A stretch of DNA of 64,000 bases from JAGTVG01 sp965365275 (GCA_965365275.1 CBDUBA010000004.1:1-64000), one strand, 5' to 3'; counted from the first letter of the stretch, positions 1-10,089 are shown. Program-made: numbers and translations. Notes: a model not told the origin generated them from the sequence alone.

Positions 1-926
1 AGGTCAGCGCCGGCGCGCTTGATGGACGTCAGGATCTCCATCGCCACCTTCTGCTCATCGATCCACCCCAGCTTTGCAGCAGCTTTCACCATGGAAAATT
101 CACCACTTACATTGTATGCCGCTACCGGTAAATTAATTTGTGTTTTGACCTTGTGTATAATATCAAGGTATGAGAGGGCTGGCTTCACCATAATGATATC
201 TGCACCTTCATTAACGTCCAGTTCAACTTCGTACATGGCCTCGCGGCTATTCGCAGGATCCATCTGGTAAGCCCTTCTGTCACCAAACTGGGGTGTCGAC
301 TCGGCAGCTTCCCTGAAAGGTCCATAGAATCCCGAGGCATACTTCGCCGCATAACTCATGATCGGGATATTTTCAAAGTTATTATCATCCAGTCCTTTTC
401 TGATCGCGCCAACCATGCCATCCATCATCCCTGATGGGGCGACCATATCTGCACCCGCCTTCGCATGGGTAACAACCTGGTCCGACAACATCTGCAGCGT
501 AGTATCATTATCGACATGACCATCAACAATAGCACCACAGTGACCGTGATCTGTATATTCACAAAAGCAAACATCTGTTATCACGTACATTTCAGGAACA
601 GCCTCTTTAACAGCCATTACAGCCCTTTGAATAACGCCACTTTCATTAACCGCGTCACTTCCAGTTGCATCCTTATGATCCGGGATACCAAATAAAATAA
701 TAGATTGTATACCCAGTTTTCGTACTTCGCGCACTTCTTTAATAAGGAGATCAATAGATAATTGATCATTACCCGGCATGGAACTGATCGGATTTTTAAT
801 ATTTTTACCTTCAACAACAAATAAAGGTAAGATCAGGTCATTAACTGACAGATTGGTTTCTCTTACCAGATCCCTTATGGCATCGTTTCTTCGAAGTCTC
901 CTTGGTCTATAATAAGGTGTATACAT
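1..926 (-). CDS. hemB: Porphobilinogen synthase (partial, 3' end outside window)
   Basis: Condenses two 5-aminolevulinate molecules to porphobilinogen in the cytoplasm. The reading frame opens at the ATG at 926 (protein begins MYTPYYRPRR) and stays open to the left edge, so about 308 of the usual 320-330 residues are visible and the C-terminus is missing. The zinc-binding cysteine cluster CFCEYTDHGHC is intact (C120, C122, C130), so this is the zinc type. Both Schiff-base lysines are present: K195 in YAAKYASGF and K248 in MVKPALSY. It lies 12 bp downstream of hemN on the same strand and is the last visible gene of the heme operon. Confidence 0.97.
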   Translation of the reverse strand, partial: MYTPYYRPRRLRRNDAIRDLVRETNLSVNDLILPLFVVEGKNIKNPISSMPGNDQLSIDLLIKEVREVRKLGIQSIILFGIPDHKDATGSDAVNESGVIQRAVMAVKEAVPEMYVITDVCFCEYTDHGHCGAIVDGHVDNDTTLQMLSDQVVTHAKAGADMVAPSGMMDGMVGAIRKGLDDNNFENIPIMSYAAKYASGFYGPFREAAESTPQFGDRRAYQMDPANSREAMYEVELDVNEGADIIMVKPALSYLDIIHKVKTQINLPVAAYNVSGEFSMVKAAAKLGWIDEQKVAMEILTSIKRAGAD

Positions 927-938
927 GATTTTAAAAAA

Positions 939-2333
939 TTAAACGGTTCTTGAAAATTGTGGTTTATCCTTTTCTTTCTTCATTAAATGATAATCGAATT
1001 TCATGGCAATGTTTCTTATCAGGAGCCTTCCTGAATTAGTAACACTTATCTGGTCATCTTTCAATTCGACCAGGCCATCCTGTTGCAGGGCGCCAAGATG
1101 ATCAAGTGCCTCGCTGAAGTAGGTGTCAAAGTTTATATTGAACTTCTTTTCTACCCGCTCCTTATTAAGCCTGAAATTACACATCAGGTCGGTAATGACC
1201 TCTCTTCTGATAATATCATCCTGTGTTAAAATGATACCACGGAATATGGGCAGCTTATCCTGGTCAATCAGATCATAATATTCTTTGAGTGTTTTAACAT
1301 TCTGCATGTAGGTATCCGAAAGCATAGCAATGCTGGTTATACCCAATGCAAAGAGGTTGATGCCTGCATGTGTGGAGTAGCCCTGAAAATTTCGATACAA
1401 AGTCCCGTTTTCCATGGCTACGGTCAACTCATCATCCGGCTTTGCAAAGTGGTCCATCCCAATGTATGTATATCCGGCATCTGACAATTTATCGATGCTG
1501 AGTTTCAGTAACTGCAGCTTTTCTTCCCTGGGCGGGATCCACTCTTCCTTGATCAGCTTCTGATGTTTGATCATCCTCGGCAAATGGGCATAGTTAAAAA
1601 CAGCAAAGCGGTCAGGATCCATGGATAATACCATATCGATTGTTTTTGAGAAAGTATTCACTTTCTGGAAAGGCAGGCCATACATAAGATCCAGGTTTAT
1701 ACTTTTAAACCCCAGTTCCCTTGACCAGTCCACCGTCTGACGGGTTATGTCTTCAGGCTGGATACGGTTAACGGTTTTCTGGACTTCCGGATCAAAATCC
1801 TGGACACCCATACTACAGCGGTTAAAGCCCATATCCCTCAAAGCCTTCATGTGGTCAAATGTTAACTCCCTGGGATCGATCTCGACGCCTACTTCTGCTT
1901 CTTCCCTAAAATCAAAATGATCATGAATGATCTGTCCAAGTCGACGGATCTGTTTAGGAGTCAGGTGTGTTGGCGTTCCACCACCCCAATGTAATTGTAT
2001 GACCTTTCTGTCAGGATCAATATGTTGTTTTAAAAGCTTTATCTCTTTCTCTATATAATCTATATACCTGTCAATTTTATCGAAATTACGGGTTACCATC
2101 ATATTGCAACCGCAAAAATAGCACAGTGTATCACAAAAGGGAAGATGGAAATACAGGGATAGGTCCCTGTTCTCAATGGTTTCGTTATCCTTTTCGATAT
2201 GCTGGATATATTCCTTATATCCTATATTTTCATGGAAATAGGGGGCTGTAGGATAACTCGTATACCTGGGACCTGGCTGATCATATTTTTTGAGCAGGTC
2301 CAGGTTTACCGATATTTTATCTTGAAATTTCAT
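939..2333 (-). CDS. hemN: Oxygen-independent coproporphyrinogen III dehydrogenase
   Basis: Radical-SAM enzyme that oxidatively decarboxylates coproporphyrinogen III to protoporphyrinogen IX without O2. The cluster motif reads CDTLCYFCGC (C67, C71, C74, C76). This is the full HemN form CX3CX2CXC, which separates true HemN from HemW-like paralogues. The nearby GGGTPT motif (SAM binding) and the 464-residue length also match HemN. It sits between hemE and hemB in a minus-strand operon, 34 bp after hemE. The window has no oxygen-dependent HemF, which fits heme synthesis under anoxic conditions. Confidence 0.96.
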   Translation of the reverse strand: MKFQDKISVNLDLLKKYDQPGPRYTSYPTAPYFHENIGYKEYIQHIEKDNETIENRDLSLYFHLPFCDTLCYFCGCNMMVTRNFDKIDRYIDYIEKEIKLLKQHIDPDRKVIQLHWGGGTPTHLTPKQIRRLGQIIHDHFDFREEAEVGVEIDPRELTFDHMKALRDMGFNRCSMGVQDFDPEVQKTVNRIQPEDITRQTVDWSRELGFKSINLDLMYGLPFQKVNTFSKTIDMVLSMDPDRFAVFNYAHLPRMIKHQKLIKEEWIPPREEKLQLLKLSIDKLSDAGYTYIGMDHFAKPDDELTVAMENGTLYRNFQGYSTHAGINLFALGITSIAMLSDTYMQNVKTLKEYYDLIDQDKLPIFRGIILTQDDIIRREVITDLMCNFRLNKERVEKKFNINFDTYFSEALDHLGALQQDGLVELKDDQISVTNSGRLLIRNIAMKFDYHLMKKEKDKPQFSRTV

Positions 2334-2367
2334 AGTTTTTTCACAATTAATAGTCCTTACTCACGCA

Positions 2368-3420
2368 TTATGTGTGCAGATCAGTACTTATCTCCCTGAC
2401 GGCATCTACCAGATAATATACATTATCCACCGGTATGTCAGGCAGAATACCGTGTCCCAGGTTAAACACATGCCCGCTTTCACCTCCAAATACATTAAGA
2501 ACTCTTTCCACTTCTTTTCTTATGATGTCATGGCTTCCATATAGTGTTGTGGGATCAAGGTTGCCCTGTAGTGCGAATTTATGTCCCAAAAGTTTTTTGG
2601 CTTCCTGAAGATCAGTCATCCAGTCAATTCCGATCATAGAAGCTTCGCTATCCGCCAGTTGTTTTGCCAGTTCGATGCCCCCTTTACTGAATAAAGTTAC
2701 AGGAACATCATATTTTTTCAATTCAGCAGCTATCTTCTTCATATAGTGTGCTGAAAATGGTTCGTATAAATGGACCGGTAATATCCCACCCCAGGTGTCG
2801 AAGAGCTGAACAGCCTGAACACCAGACTCTATCTGCATGGCCAGATAACGACTGACCGCCTCTGTAAGGATTTCCAGCAGGGTACTCAGCCTTTCGGGTT
2901 CATGATATAGCATTTTCTTTATATACTTAAAATTACGTGTTGGCTTTCCTTCGATCATATAGGTCGCCAATGTAAAGGGAGACCCGCTGAAACCAATCAA
3001 AGGAGTTTTCCCATTCAGTTCGGATGTGATCATTTTTATCGCATCGCCAACATAGGAGAGCCTTGCCTCGATGCCCTGCAGGTTCAAGGTCTGAATTTGT
3101 TTATCCTCAAGAATTTGCGGAGATAATTTCGGGCCATGGTTTTCCAGAAATTCGAGGTTCTGACCCAGTGCTTCGGGAATTACAAGAATATCCGAGAACA
3201 ATATGGCTGCATCAAATCCAAAACGCCGGATGGGTTGTAGTGTGACTTCGGTAGCTAACTCGGGGGTTTTACATACCGTAATGAAATCATGTTTTCTTCT
3301 GACCTCCATGTATTCAGGTAAATACCGACCCGCTTGACGCATGATCCATACAGGTGTCCGCTTTACCGGTTCTTTCTTAATCGATTGTATATAAAGAAAT
3401 TGTTCTTGCACTTTTACCAT
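2368..3420 (-). CDS. hemE: Uroporphyrinogen decarboxylase
   Basis: Decarboxylates the four acetate side chains of uroporphyrinogen III to give coproporphyrinogen III, the substrate of HemN encoded just downstream. The N-terminal signature PVWIMRQAGRYLPEY, with its substrate-binding arginines, is intact. FSGSPFTLATYMIEG and the C-terminal FNLGHGILPDIP are also typical of the family. The 350-residue length is normal. The gene is separated from hemC by 50 bp. In many bacteria hemD lies between these two genes, but there is no room for it here. Confidence 0.97.
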   Translation of the reverse strand: MVKVQEQFLYIQSIKKEPVKRTPVWIMRQAGRYLPEYMEVRRKHDFITVCKTPELATEVTLQPIRRFGFDAAILFSDILVIPEALGQNLEFLENHGPKLSPQILEDKQIQTLNLQGIEARLSYVGDAIKMITSELNGKTPLIGFSGSPFTLATYMIEGKPTRNFKYIKKMLYHEPERLSTLLEILTEAVSRYLAMQIESGVQAVQLFDTWGGILPVHLYEPFSAHYMKKIAAELKKYDVPVTLFSKGGIELAKQLADSEASMIGIDWMTDLQEAKKLLGHKFALQGNLDPTTLYGSHDIIRKEVERVLNVFGGESGHVFNLGHGILPDIPVDNVYYLVDAVREISTDLHT

Positions 3421-3470
3421 TTATTATCTCTTCAAAATTTAATTTAAACCCTAAAATATTGTTCAGGCAT

Positions 3471-4394
3471 TTAATTATTGCTGAATGCATCCAGCAAAGA
3501 TTTTGCCCCTCTATCCAGTAATTTTTCAGCCAGGATCCTGCCTGCATTTTCGGCTTTATGAACTTCTGATCTTATCTTTTCATGCAGGATGCTTGTTCCA
3601 TCCTCGCTGCCTACAAAGCCACTGATTTCCAGGTCATTTCCGGAAACCCGAGCATTAGCTCCTACCGGAAACTGGCAGCCACTATCCAAAGTGGCCAGCA
3701 GCGCCCTTTCTGCTGTAACAGCATGATATGTATCCTGGTGGTTCAGGACCTGGACGATTTCCCGAACAAGCTTATCTTCCTTCCGGACCTGTATTCCAAT
3801 AGCCCCTTGTCCCACCGCAGGGATCATTTCATCCGTTTTGAATTCATAATATAATACCTGATCAAGTTCTAACCTTAAAATGGCGGCTTTAGCCATAATA
3901 ATGGCATCGATACCGGAATCCTTTAGTTTTCGTAGCCGGGTATCAATATTGCCCCTGAGATCAGATATGATCAGATCAGGACGCAGGCTCAGTAATTGTG
4001 ATTTCCTGCGGATACTTCCCGTGGCCACTTTAGCATGCTGCGGAAGTTGCTGCAAAGTTATCCCATTTTCAGTGATCAAAACATCCTGCACATAACCTCT
4101 TTCCGGTACAGCTCCCAGGATAAGTCCTTCCGGCATTTTTGAGGGCAGGTCCTTTAATGAATGAACTGCGATATCTATCGTATTGTTCAGAAGGGCCTTT
4201 TCTATCTCCTTAGTAAAAATACCCTGTCCACCTATCTGAGATAAGGAAGATTTCTGATCCAGATCACCTTCAGTTTTTATGATTACCTGTTCAAAATGTA
4301 TTCCCGGATGATTTTTCTCCAATGTTTCTCGTACAAAAGTAGCCTGCCATAATGCCAGATTGCTTCCCCTGGTTCCAACGCGGATCGTACCCAT
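3471..4394 (-). CDS. hemC: Hydroxymethylbilane synthase (porphobilinogen deaminase)
   Basis: Polymerises four porphobilinogens into hydroxymethylbilane. The N-terminus IRVGTRGSNLALWQ is the family signature. HSLKDLP carries the catalytic aspartate (D82). The dipyrromethane cofactor attaches to C240 in LDSGCQFPVGANA. At 307 residues it is full length. It lies 8 bp downstream of hemA and is probably transcribed with it. Confidence 0.97.
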   Translation of the reverse strand: MGTIRVGTRGSNLALWQATFVRETLEKNHPGIHFEQVIIKTEGDLDQKSSLSQIGGQGIFTKEIEKALLNNTIDIAVHSLKDLPSKMPEGLILGAVPERGYVQDVLITENGITLQQLPQHAKVATGSIRRKSQLLSLRPDLIISDLRGNIDTRLRKLKDSGIDAIIMAKAAILRLELDQVLYYEFKTDEMIPAVGQGAIGIQVRKEDKLVREIVQVLNHQDTYHAVTAERALLATLDSGCQFPVGANARVSGNDLEISGFVGSEDGTSILHEKIRSEVHKAENAGRILAEKLLDRGAKSLLDAFSNN

Positions 4395-4402
4395 AGTGCT
4401 AA

Positions 4403-5707
4403 TTATTCTTTATCAATTTCATACAGATTATAGATCAACTCAATATGCTGTTTATATTTTTCAGGATCACCTGCATTTTTTTTCAATGATTTCATATGCT
4501 GGCGCACCAGTTTGTTGATTATATTCTGTGTGTAGTTTTCAATTTCTTTCTGGTATCCATTTTCCGGAAACTGTTTCCGGATGCGGGACATTTCGTTATT
4601 ACTCAAGGTCTCCAGATGACTTTTTAATTTGCTTACGACCGAGGCCATGGTATTCGTATTGATCCATTTCTGGAACTCAACCATAAACTCATCAATAATC
4701 TTATTGGCGCTGGGTATTTCCATGCGACGCTTTTCCAGGTTTTTCTCGACGATACCATTCAGATCATCCAGGTTATACAGGTATACATTATTGAGGCTTT
4801 CGATCTTCGGGTCGATGTCTCTTGGTATGGCCAGGTCGATCAGGAAAATGGATTCGTAATACTTTTTCCTTGTAATGTCTGCCATCATCGATCTGGTGAT
4901 CACATAATCATCACTGGATGTTGCAGAGATTACGATATCAGCTTCCACGAGTGCCGTGTCAAGATCTTCCAGGGTATAGGATACGCCACCAAACTTCTCA
5001 GCCAGTTCCTGTGCCTTACTCAAGGTCCGGTTGGCTACGTTGATCGCTTTTACATTATTCTCAAGAAAATGTACAGCTGCAAGTTCTGCTGTCTTACCAG
5101 CACCCACTAAAAGTATTCGTTTATCAGCCAGGTCACTGAATATTTTCCTAGCCAGTTCTACCCCGGCAAAACTGACAGAAACTGTGCCATCGGAGAGGAA
5201 AGTTTCATTTCGGACCCTCTTCTTGACCTGCATTCCAAAATTATACAGCTTATTCAGGACTGCATCGGTTGCATCGAGGTGGTGCGCGAAATTATAACAA
5301 TCTTTAACCTGGCCGGTAATTTGCATTTCTCCTACAATCTGGGAATCGATGCCACAAATTACATTGAAGAAGTGCCTTGCAGCCTCCATCCCAAATTTTT
5401 CGTATGTGATGTTCTGATCATTATAATAGGGGCACTGCTTATAAGTTACCAGCAATTGCCGGATGGCTGGTAAGATAATGTCTATATGCTCGGCACTTAT
5501 ATAAAATTCGGTTCTGTTGCAGGTTGAAAGGATCAGGATCCCATCTACTTCAATGTTGTTAACCTTAAAATCATGAGTTACCTGGTGTATTATATTCTTC
5601 TGTTCCTCTTCGTTCAGAGATACCAGTTCCCTTATCTCTACGGAAGCTGTTTTATGAGATATCCCTAAAACCCCAAGTGCAATATCGTTATTCAGCATAT
5701 CCTCCAT
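4403..5707 (-). CDS. hemA: Glutamyl-tRNA reductase
   Basis: NADPH-dependent reduction of glutamyl-tRNA(Glu) to glutamate-1-semialdehyde, the first committed step of C5-pathway heme synthesis. The catalytic cysteine is C63 in ILSTCNRTEFY. An NAD(P)-binding segment (ILLVGAGKTAELAA) lies at about residues 195-210, and a helical dimerisation domain follows. The listed start is at 5707; a second ATG at 5698 would give MLNNDIAL and is equally possible. It begins 2 bp after the HemX-like gene, so the two are almost certainly cotranscribed. hemL (glutamate semialdehyde aminotransferase) is not in the window. Confidence 0.97.
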   Translation of the reverse strand: MEDMLNNDIALGVLGISHKTASVEIRELVSLNEEEQKNIIHQVTHDFKVNNIEVDGILILSTCNRTEFYISAEHIDIILPAIRQLLVTYKQCPYYNDQNITYEKFGMEAARHFFNVICGIDSQIVGEMQITGQVKDCYNFAHHLDATDAVLNKLYNFGMQVKKRVRNETFLSDGTVSVSFAGVELARKIFSDLADKRILLVGAGKTAELAAVHFLENNVKAINVANRTLSKAQELAEKFGGVSYTLEDLDTALVEADIVISATSSDDYVITRSMMADITRKKYYESIFLIDLAIPRDIDPKIESLNNVYLYNLDDLNGIVEKNLEKRRMEIPSANKIIDEFMVEFQKWINTNTMASVVSKLKSHLETLSNNEMSRIRKQFPENGYQKEIENYTQNIINKLVRQHMKSLKKNAGDPEKYKQHIELIYNLYEIDKE

Positions 5708-5709
5708 CC

Positions 5710-6534
5710 TTAATTGAACTCATGAAACGTTTCGGCCAGATTCGCAATCAAAAAGCCCCCAACCACTAAAATAAAATATCCTGCTATGGATAAATAGGCC
5801 ATTTTTTTCCCATGTAATCTCAGGAACTGAGCAATTATGTATCCAATAAGATATAAAGCCCAGGCTATATCGGCTGCAATAACTTTAACATCTTTTGGCC
5901 AGAACTCACCCATAATAGCTTCTGCCTGAACATGACCCATCAATAATCCTATACCCAGTAAAACGATTCCCATGAACGCTGACTGGATACTCATTTTTTC
6001 AAGGTAATTAAGCGCAGGTAATTGCGTAAATAGTTTTCCCAGATTTCTTTTCTTCAGGTTATGATTCTGTATAATATACATAATGGCATACAATGCTGAT
6101 AAAGACATGGCTGTATATCCCATTATGGTGAAAGCAGCATGAATTGCGAACGTGGGACTTGAGAGCAGTTCATTGGTTTCAGGTTCCCACGACAGGTTGA
6201 AGGTCGAGACCACTTCCAGAATGAAAGCAAAGAACAGAACGAAGATGCCCGAACCCCGGTTTTTTAATCTTAATTCAATGATCATGTACACAAACAGGAT
6301 TGAAAAACCAAGAAAACTGAGCGCATCGTGAACCGTTGAAAAAGGTATTGTCTTTAATACGGCATGTCTTAAGCCAATCTCAAAACCATGGATGATCAGT
6401 AATATTCCCAGGATCAGGGTGGTTTTATTGATCCAGCTTTTCTTTTTACCTGTAAAAAGGACATAGTATACATAGATTACGCCGAGATACAGCAGTGGCA
6501 ATATATAACTAATAAACTGACTTATTTCCTTCAT
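5710..6534 (-). CDS. HemX/CcsA-like cytochrome c assembly membrane protein
   Basis: Polytopic membrane protein of 274 residues with about eight hydrophobic segments, resembling the CcsA/HemX family. The tryptophan-rich heme-handling loop (WWD motif) of true CcsA is not evident here, which points to the HemX-like branch. Such genes often precede hemA, where they have been linked to control of glutamyl-tRNA reductase level or to heme handling. That role is family knowledge and is not shown by this sequence. It lies between ccsBA (158 bp upstream) and hemA (2 bp downstream). Confidence 0.85.
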   Translation of the reverse strand: MKEISQFISYILPLLYLGVIYVYYVLFTGKKKSWINKTTLILGILLIIHGFEIGLRHAVLKTIPFSTVHDALSFLGFSILFVYMIIELRLKNRGSGIFVLFFAFILEVVSTFNLSWEPETNELLSSPTFAIHAAFTIMGYTAMSLSALYAIMYIIQNHNLKKRNLGKLFTQLPALNYLEKMSIQSAFMGIVLLGIGLLMGHVQAEAIMGEFWPKDVKVIAADIAWALYLIGYIIAQFLRLHGKKMAYLSIAGYFILVVGGFLIANLAETFHEFN

Positions 6535-6692
6535 TATTCAGGACTTTTAGACACGCTTGATCTTAATTTCAAATCCATTAAAAAACCCTTAAAGATACAA
6601 GTTTTCGATTAAACGACCTATTTTAATTTTCATATAAATATTTGGCAATCACATAGTTATCGGTCTTTGTTCATTTATTTTATAATGATCTA

Positions 6693-9600
6693 TTAATCAT
6701 CATCTGATAACTCTCCCTTCACCTCGAGCTGGTTCTTGAGATTAATATCATTTACTACTGCCAGGACACTGATTACAGAAATTGCACCTATCATATAGTA
6801 AACAAATGATGGAACCGGAACCGGATCCCCCTGGGCATAGGAATGTAAACCGGAAAGGTAATAGTTCACACCGAAATATGTCATTAAAACAGCTCCAAAA
6901 CCAATATGCGCCATAAAATTTATTGAAAACAAATTTCTCATTCCAGGGATCAGTCGCATATGAAGAATAAATGTATATACAATAATTGTTACGAGAGACC
7001 AGGTTTCTTTCGGGTCCCAGCCCCAGTACCTGCCCCAGGATTCATTCGCCCAGATACCACCCAGGAAATTTCCTATTACGAGTAATATGAGTCCAACCAT
7101 AAGTGACATTTCAATAATTATTGTAAGTTCTTTCAAGGTCAGATTGATCCGTTCATGATTTGATTTTTTACGGAATATCATAATGCTAAGATTCAGTATA
7201 CCCAACATAGATGATAATCCGAAAAAGCCATAACTGGCCGTAATGGTGGCAACATGAATGGTCAGCCAATAAGATTTAAGAACCGGTACCAGGTTCGTGA
7301 TCTCCGGATTCAGCCAGCTCATGTGGGCAGTTAGGAGCGTAATGCCTGCCAGGATTGTTGTGACCGATAAAGTGATCTGCGAATTCTTATAGAAGATGAA
7401 CCCGGCAAGCATGGTTGCCCAGGCTATGTAGATCATGGATTCGTACCCGTTGCTCCATGGTGCATGGCCGGAGATATACCATCTTAATCCAAGTCCTAAA
7501 GTCTGAATTACAAAAGCCACCAGTAGGATAATATACAGGAATTTGATCAATTTCTTGAACTCCAGCCTTGGTACAAACAACTGCAGAAGGAATAATCCTA
7601 GCAGAATTATTCCAATCATCATATAAACCGGGAACAAATTTTTGAATATGTTGTACTTATTGTACAGGATCTCCATACGGATTTTTGTATCCGAGGGGAT
7701 AATTTCCTGACCATTCTCAATTTGATTTTCAGTGATGTCCGAAAGTACCTTATAGGCTTTATCATAGTTACCCGTAGAAATACTTTCTTTGATATCCTTT
7801 CTTATCAGTTCCATATAAATCGTAGTATTGCCAGATTCATCCTTTACCCTGACCATAACAGGTGAGGACCATTTATTGGTTGAATCATCAGGTAATGCAT
7901 GTACCTTAAATAAAGAACCATTGAATACAAGGTTGCAGACATTTAATCGTTCATCCACATTGATTAATTCTTTATCTATCCTCGATCGGAGAGCAGGTGA
8001 TTTGGCATATATTTCATTTACCCGATCCCTAAGTTTATACCTTCTGTTTTCATCAAAGAAGTCATTAAATGTCGCAAATTTATCCTTTGCACCTACCATT
8101 TCCTGTACTTCAGGCTCATAGATCTTTATAATTGGTTTGTTTTTCCATTCTTCCGGATAAATCAGCATGCCAAGAAAAACCTGGTCTGCATTCAGCCCTT
8201 CATATTTTGTTTTCTTGTAAACCTTCACCAGTGAGTTGCTGGCTATGGTATTGAGCGGGATAATACGTCCATCTTTATTCTGGACAAGTAATTTGCCAAA
8301 AGATTCTGCAAAATCTTTATCTATTTTTGCCGCGGTTTCCTGAGCGTATGTGTTGCTGGTCATTAAAGCTAGAGAAAATAGCAATACCAGGGATGTTACG
8401 ATATTCTTCCTTTGTAAATGCAATTCCTTCATTTGTTTTGTCAGACGTGCAAAACGTGTGTTTCTTGTAAATAGTGATAATAACAGCGTAGTGAACAATA
8501 AGAAGTAACCAATATAGGATATGAGCGTTCCCCAGTAATCATGATTCACAGATAATATGGTTCCCTGTTCATCAGGATCATATCCCGACTGGAAGAAACG
8601 GTAGCCTCTGTAATTCAATACATTGTTCATGAAGATACGGTACGGTTTCTCTAAATTCGCTGATTTATCCACAAGAATAATATCACTTGCAAATGATGAG
8701 GGGCTTTGGGAGCCTGGATACCGTTCCAGTTCAAATTTATCCAGTTTCAGATCAAATGGCATCGTATAGATCTGGCTTCCTATACTCAGAGAAAATACTA
8801 CATCATCAACTACGATCTGCTCAAAGGCATCCCTTTTGATCATAAACTTTTTCACTATACCATCCACAGTGACTTTCAGGTCAATCAGGTTTTCAGCATT
8901 TTCTGCACTTTCAGGAGCGGGCATATACATGATGCTGGCTTTATCCATTACATCTTTGAGAATAAAAGCAAATGAATGCAGTTGATAGATCTGTGCGTTT
9001 GAAACAGGATGGAAAGTATCCTGCTCCATGAGATCTCCCCCATGTGCACCCATATGAGCAGGTTGCATGGGAAAGGATGAGCGCATCATCAAAACAGAAT
9101 CGGTATGAATAAACTGAAGACTGTTGGATTGGGAAGTGTCACCAAAGCTGATCCTTAGTCCTTCCACCATCTTTATCTCTCCTTCCCGAAGGAACAGGTT
9201 TTGCCTGCCCTGGCCGCCTGCTGTCAAAATATTTATATACCTTACCCCATTAGGATCCTCCTTGAGTACCTGTTCCATATTCGGCATATAGCTTTCGATC
9301 TCAAGGGTGACATCCTTATTATTTAACCTGAAATTATTCTTATATAAGTTCTTGTTGATGGGGGCAAGGATCATTTTATCATAAACCCGGATCTTTTCTT
9401 CAGCATAACTAACAGAAGCATTGACATAATCGTCATAGGTGTGGATCTTATTGGAGGTTTCCCCATTACGGATATGCATTTGGCCTTCAAATCCAAAATA
9501 CCTGGTAATACCAGCACCTATTATAATAATGATAAAAGATACATGCATAACCAGAATGTTCCATTTGCTTTTCCGGTATAGTTTTTTAGAAAAGATCATG

Positions 9601-9785
9601 CCTGAGAAATTTACGATCATAAGAACCATCACGGCTTCAAACCACCAGGCATTGTATATGAGTAATTTGGCAGTTTTTGCATCAAAATCGTTCTCTATAA
9701 ATGTAGCGTAACCGATAGAGATGGCAAATACCACGAGCAGGATGCCCATAAATTTTCCCGAGAATATAAAATCAAATATTTTCAT
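6693..9785 (-). CDS. ccsBA: Fused cytochrome c synthase CcsBA (System II)
   Basis: Exports heme and attaches it to apocytochromes c on the outer face of the cytoplasmic membrane. The 1030-residue protein starts with a ResB/CcsB-like part (membrane helices near residues 10-75, a large periplasmic region, a helix near 430). A middle soluble region follows. The C-terminal CcsA part (about residues 705-1015) has many helices and carries the WWD heme motif WGRYWGWDPKETW near residue 920. A hydrophobic stretch with a signal-peptide-like AQ end (about 465-485) joins the parts. The gene is next to cytochrome c and heme genes. Tripartite fusions of this kind are common in Bacteroidota. Confidence 0.93.
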   Translation of the reverse strand: MKIFDFIFSGKFMGILLVVFAISIGYATFIENDFDAKTAKLLIYNAWWFEAVMVLMIVNFSGMIFSKKLYRKSKWNILVMHVSFIIIIIGAGITRYFGFEGQMHIRNGETSNKIHTYDDYVNASVSYAEEKIRVYDKMILAPINKNLYKNNFRLNNKDVTLEIESYMPNMEQVLKEDPNGVRYINILTAGGQGRQNLFLREGEIKMVEGLRISFGDTSQSNSLQFIHTDSVLMMRSSFPMQPAHMGAHGGDLMEQDTFHPVSNAQIYQLHSFAFILKDVMDKASIMYMPAPESAENAENLIDLKVTVDGIVKKFMIKRDAFEQIVVDDVVFSLSIGSQIYTMPFDLKLDKFELERYPGSQSPSSFASDIILVDKSANLEKPYRIFMNNVLNYRGYRFFQSGYDPDEQGTILSVNHDYWGTLISYIGYFLLFTTLLLSLFTRNTRFARLTKQMKELHLQRKNIVTSLVLLFSLALMTSNTYAQETAAKIDKDFAESFGKLLVQNKDGRIIPLNTIASNSLVKVYKKTKYEGLNADQVFLGMLIYPEEWKNKPIIKIYEPEVQEMVGAKDKFATFNDFFDENRRYKLRDRVNEIYAKSPALRSRIDKELINVDERLNVCNLVFNGSLFKVHALPDDSTNKWSSPVMVRVKDESGNTTIYMELIRKDIKESISTGNYDKAYKVLSDITENQIENGQEIIPSDTKIRMEILYNKYNIFKNLFPVYMMIGIILLGLFLLQLFVPRLEFKKLIKFLYIILLVAFVIQTLGLGLRWYISGHAPWSNGYESMIYIAWATMLAGFIFYKNSQITLSVTTILAGITLLTAHMSWLNPEITNLVPVLKSYWLTIHVATITASYGFFGLSSMLGILNLSIMIFRKKSNHERINLTLKELTIIIEMSLMVGLILLVIGNFLGGIWANESWGRYWGWDPKETWSLVTIIVYTFILHMRLIPGMRNLFSINFMAHIGFGAVLMTYFGVNYYLSGLHSYAQGDPVPVPSFVYYMIGAISVISVLAVVNDINLKNQLEVKGELSDDD

Positions 9786-9985
9786 ATGTTTATTATATGT
9801 TTTGCTTATTTAATATTGGCTTTAAAACTTTATGACACGAAATGCCCGGTTTTCTGAATTTAGGATGATTGTTAATTTCTTAATCTCACGCATGTTCCTT
9901 TTCCGCCAAACACCTGTTATTTCATATAGAAAAAAGCTGAATTTATGTTATTGGTAAAAATCATCCAATTTTAATGACAATAAAA

Positions 9986-10022
9986 TGACTTTTGTCAATT
10001 TGTAGTATTTATTTAGATAAAT
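9986..10022. promoter_or_regulatory. Two N4-spaced dyads upstream of ccsBA
   Basis: TGAC-TTTT-GTCA (9986-9997) and ATTTAT-TTAG-ATAAAT (10007-10022) are perfect inverted repeats. The 5-N4-5 style geometry is that of Crp/Fnr-family sites, though neither matches TTGAT-N4-ATCAA closely. They lie about 200 bp upstream of ccsBA. A role for the Fnr-like regulator at 20030 is inference. Confidence 0.35.
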
Positions 10023-10055
10023 TCTAAGTAAAAAATGGAATGGATGTGGGATTAC

Positions 10056-10089
10056 AAAAAAACCGCCCCTTTTCAGAAAAAAGGAGCGG
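10056..10089 (-). terminator. Rho-independent terminator of cytochrome c gene
   Basis: An 11-bp stem (10063-10073 with 10079-10089, one G-U wobble in the minus-strand RNA) with a 5-nt loop. It is followed on the minus strand by a T run (the A run at about 10056-10062). It lies 25 bp past the stop of the cytochrome gene at 10115-10534. Confidence 0.8.

Noticed and set aside
617..820. Minus-strand 67-residue frame inside the first kilobase
   Set aside because: It lies within the hemB coding sequence in another frame; hemB has intact catalytic motifs throughout.
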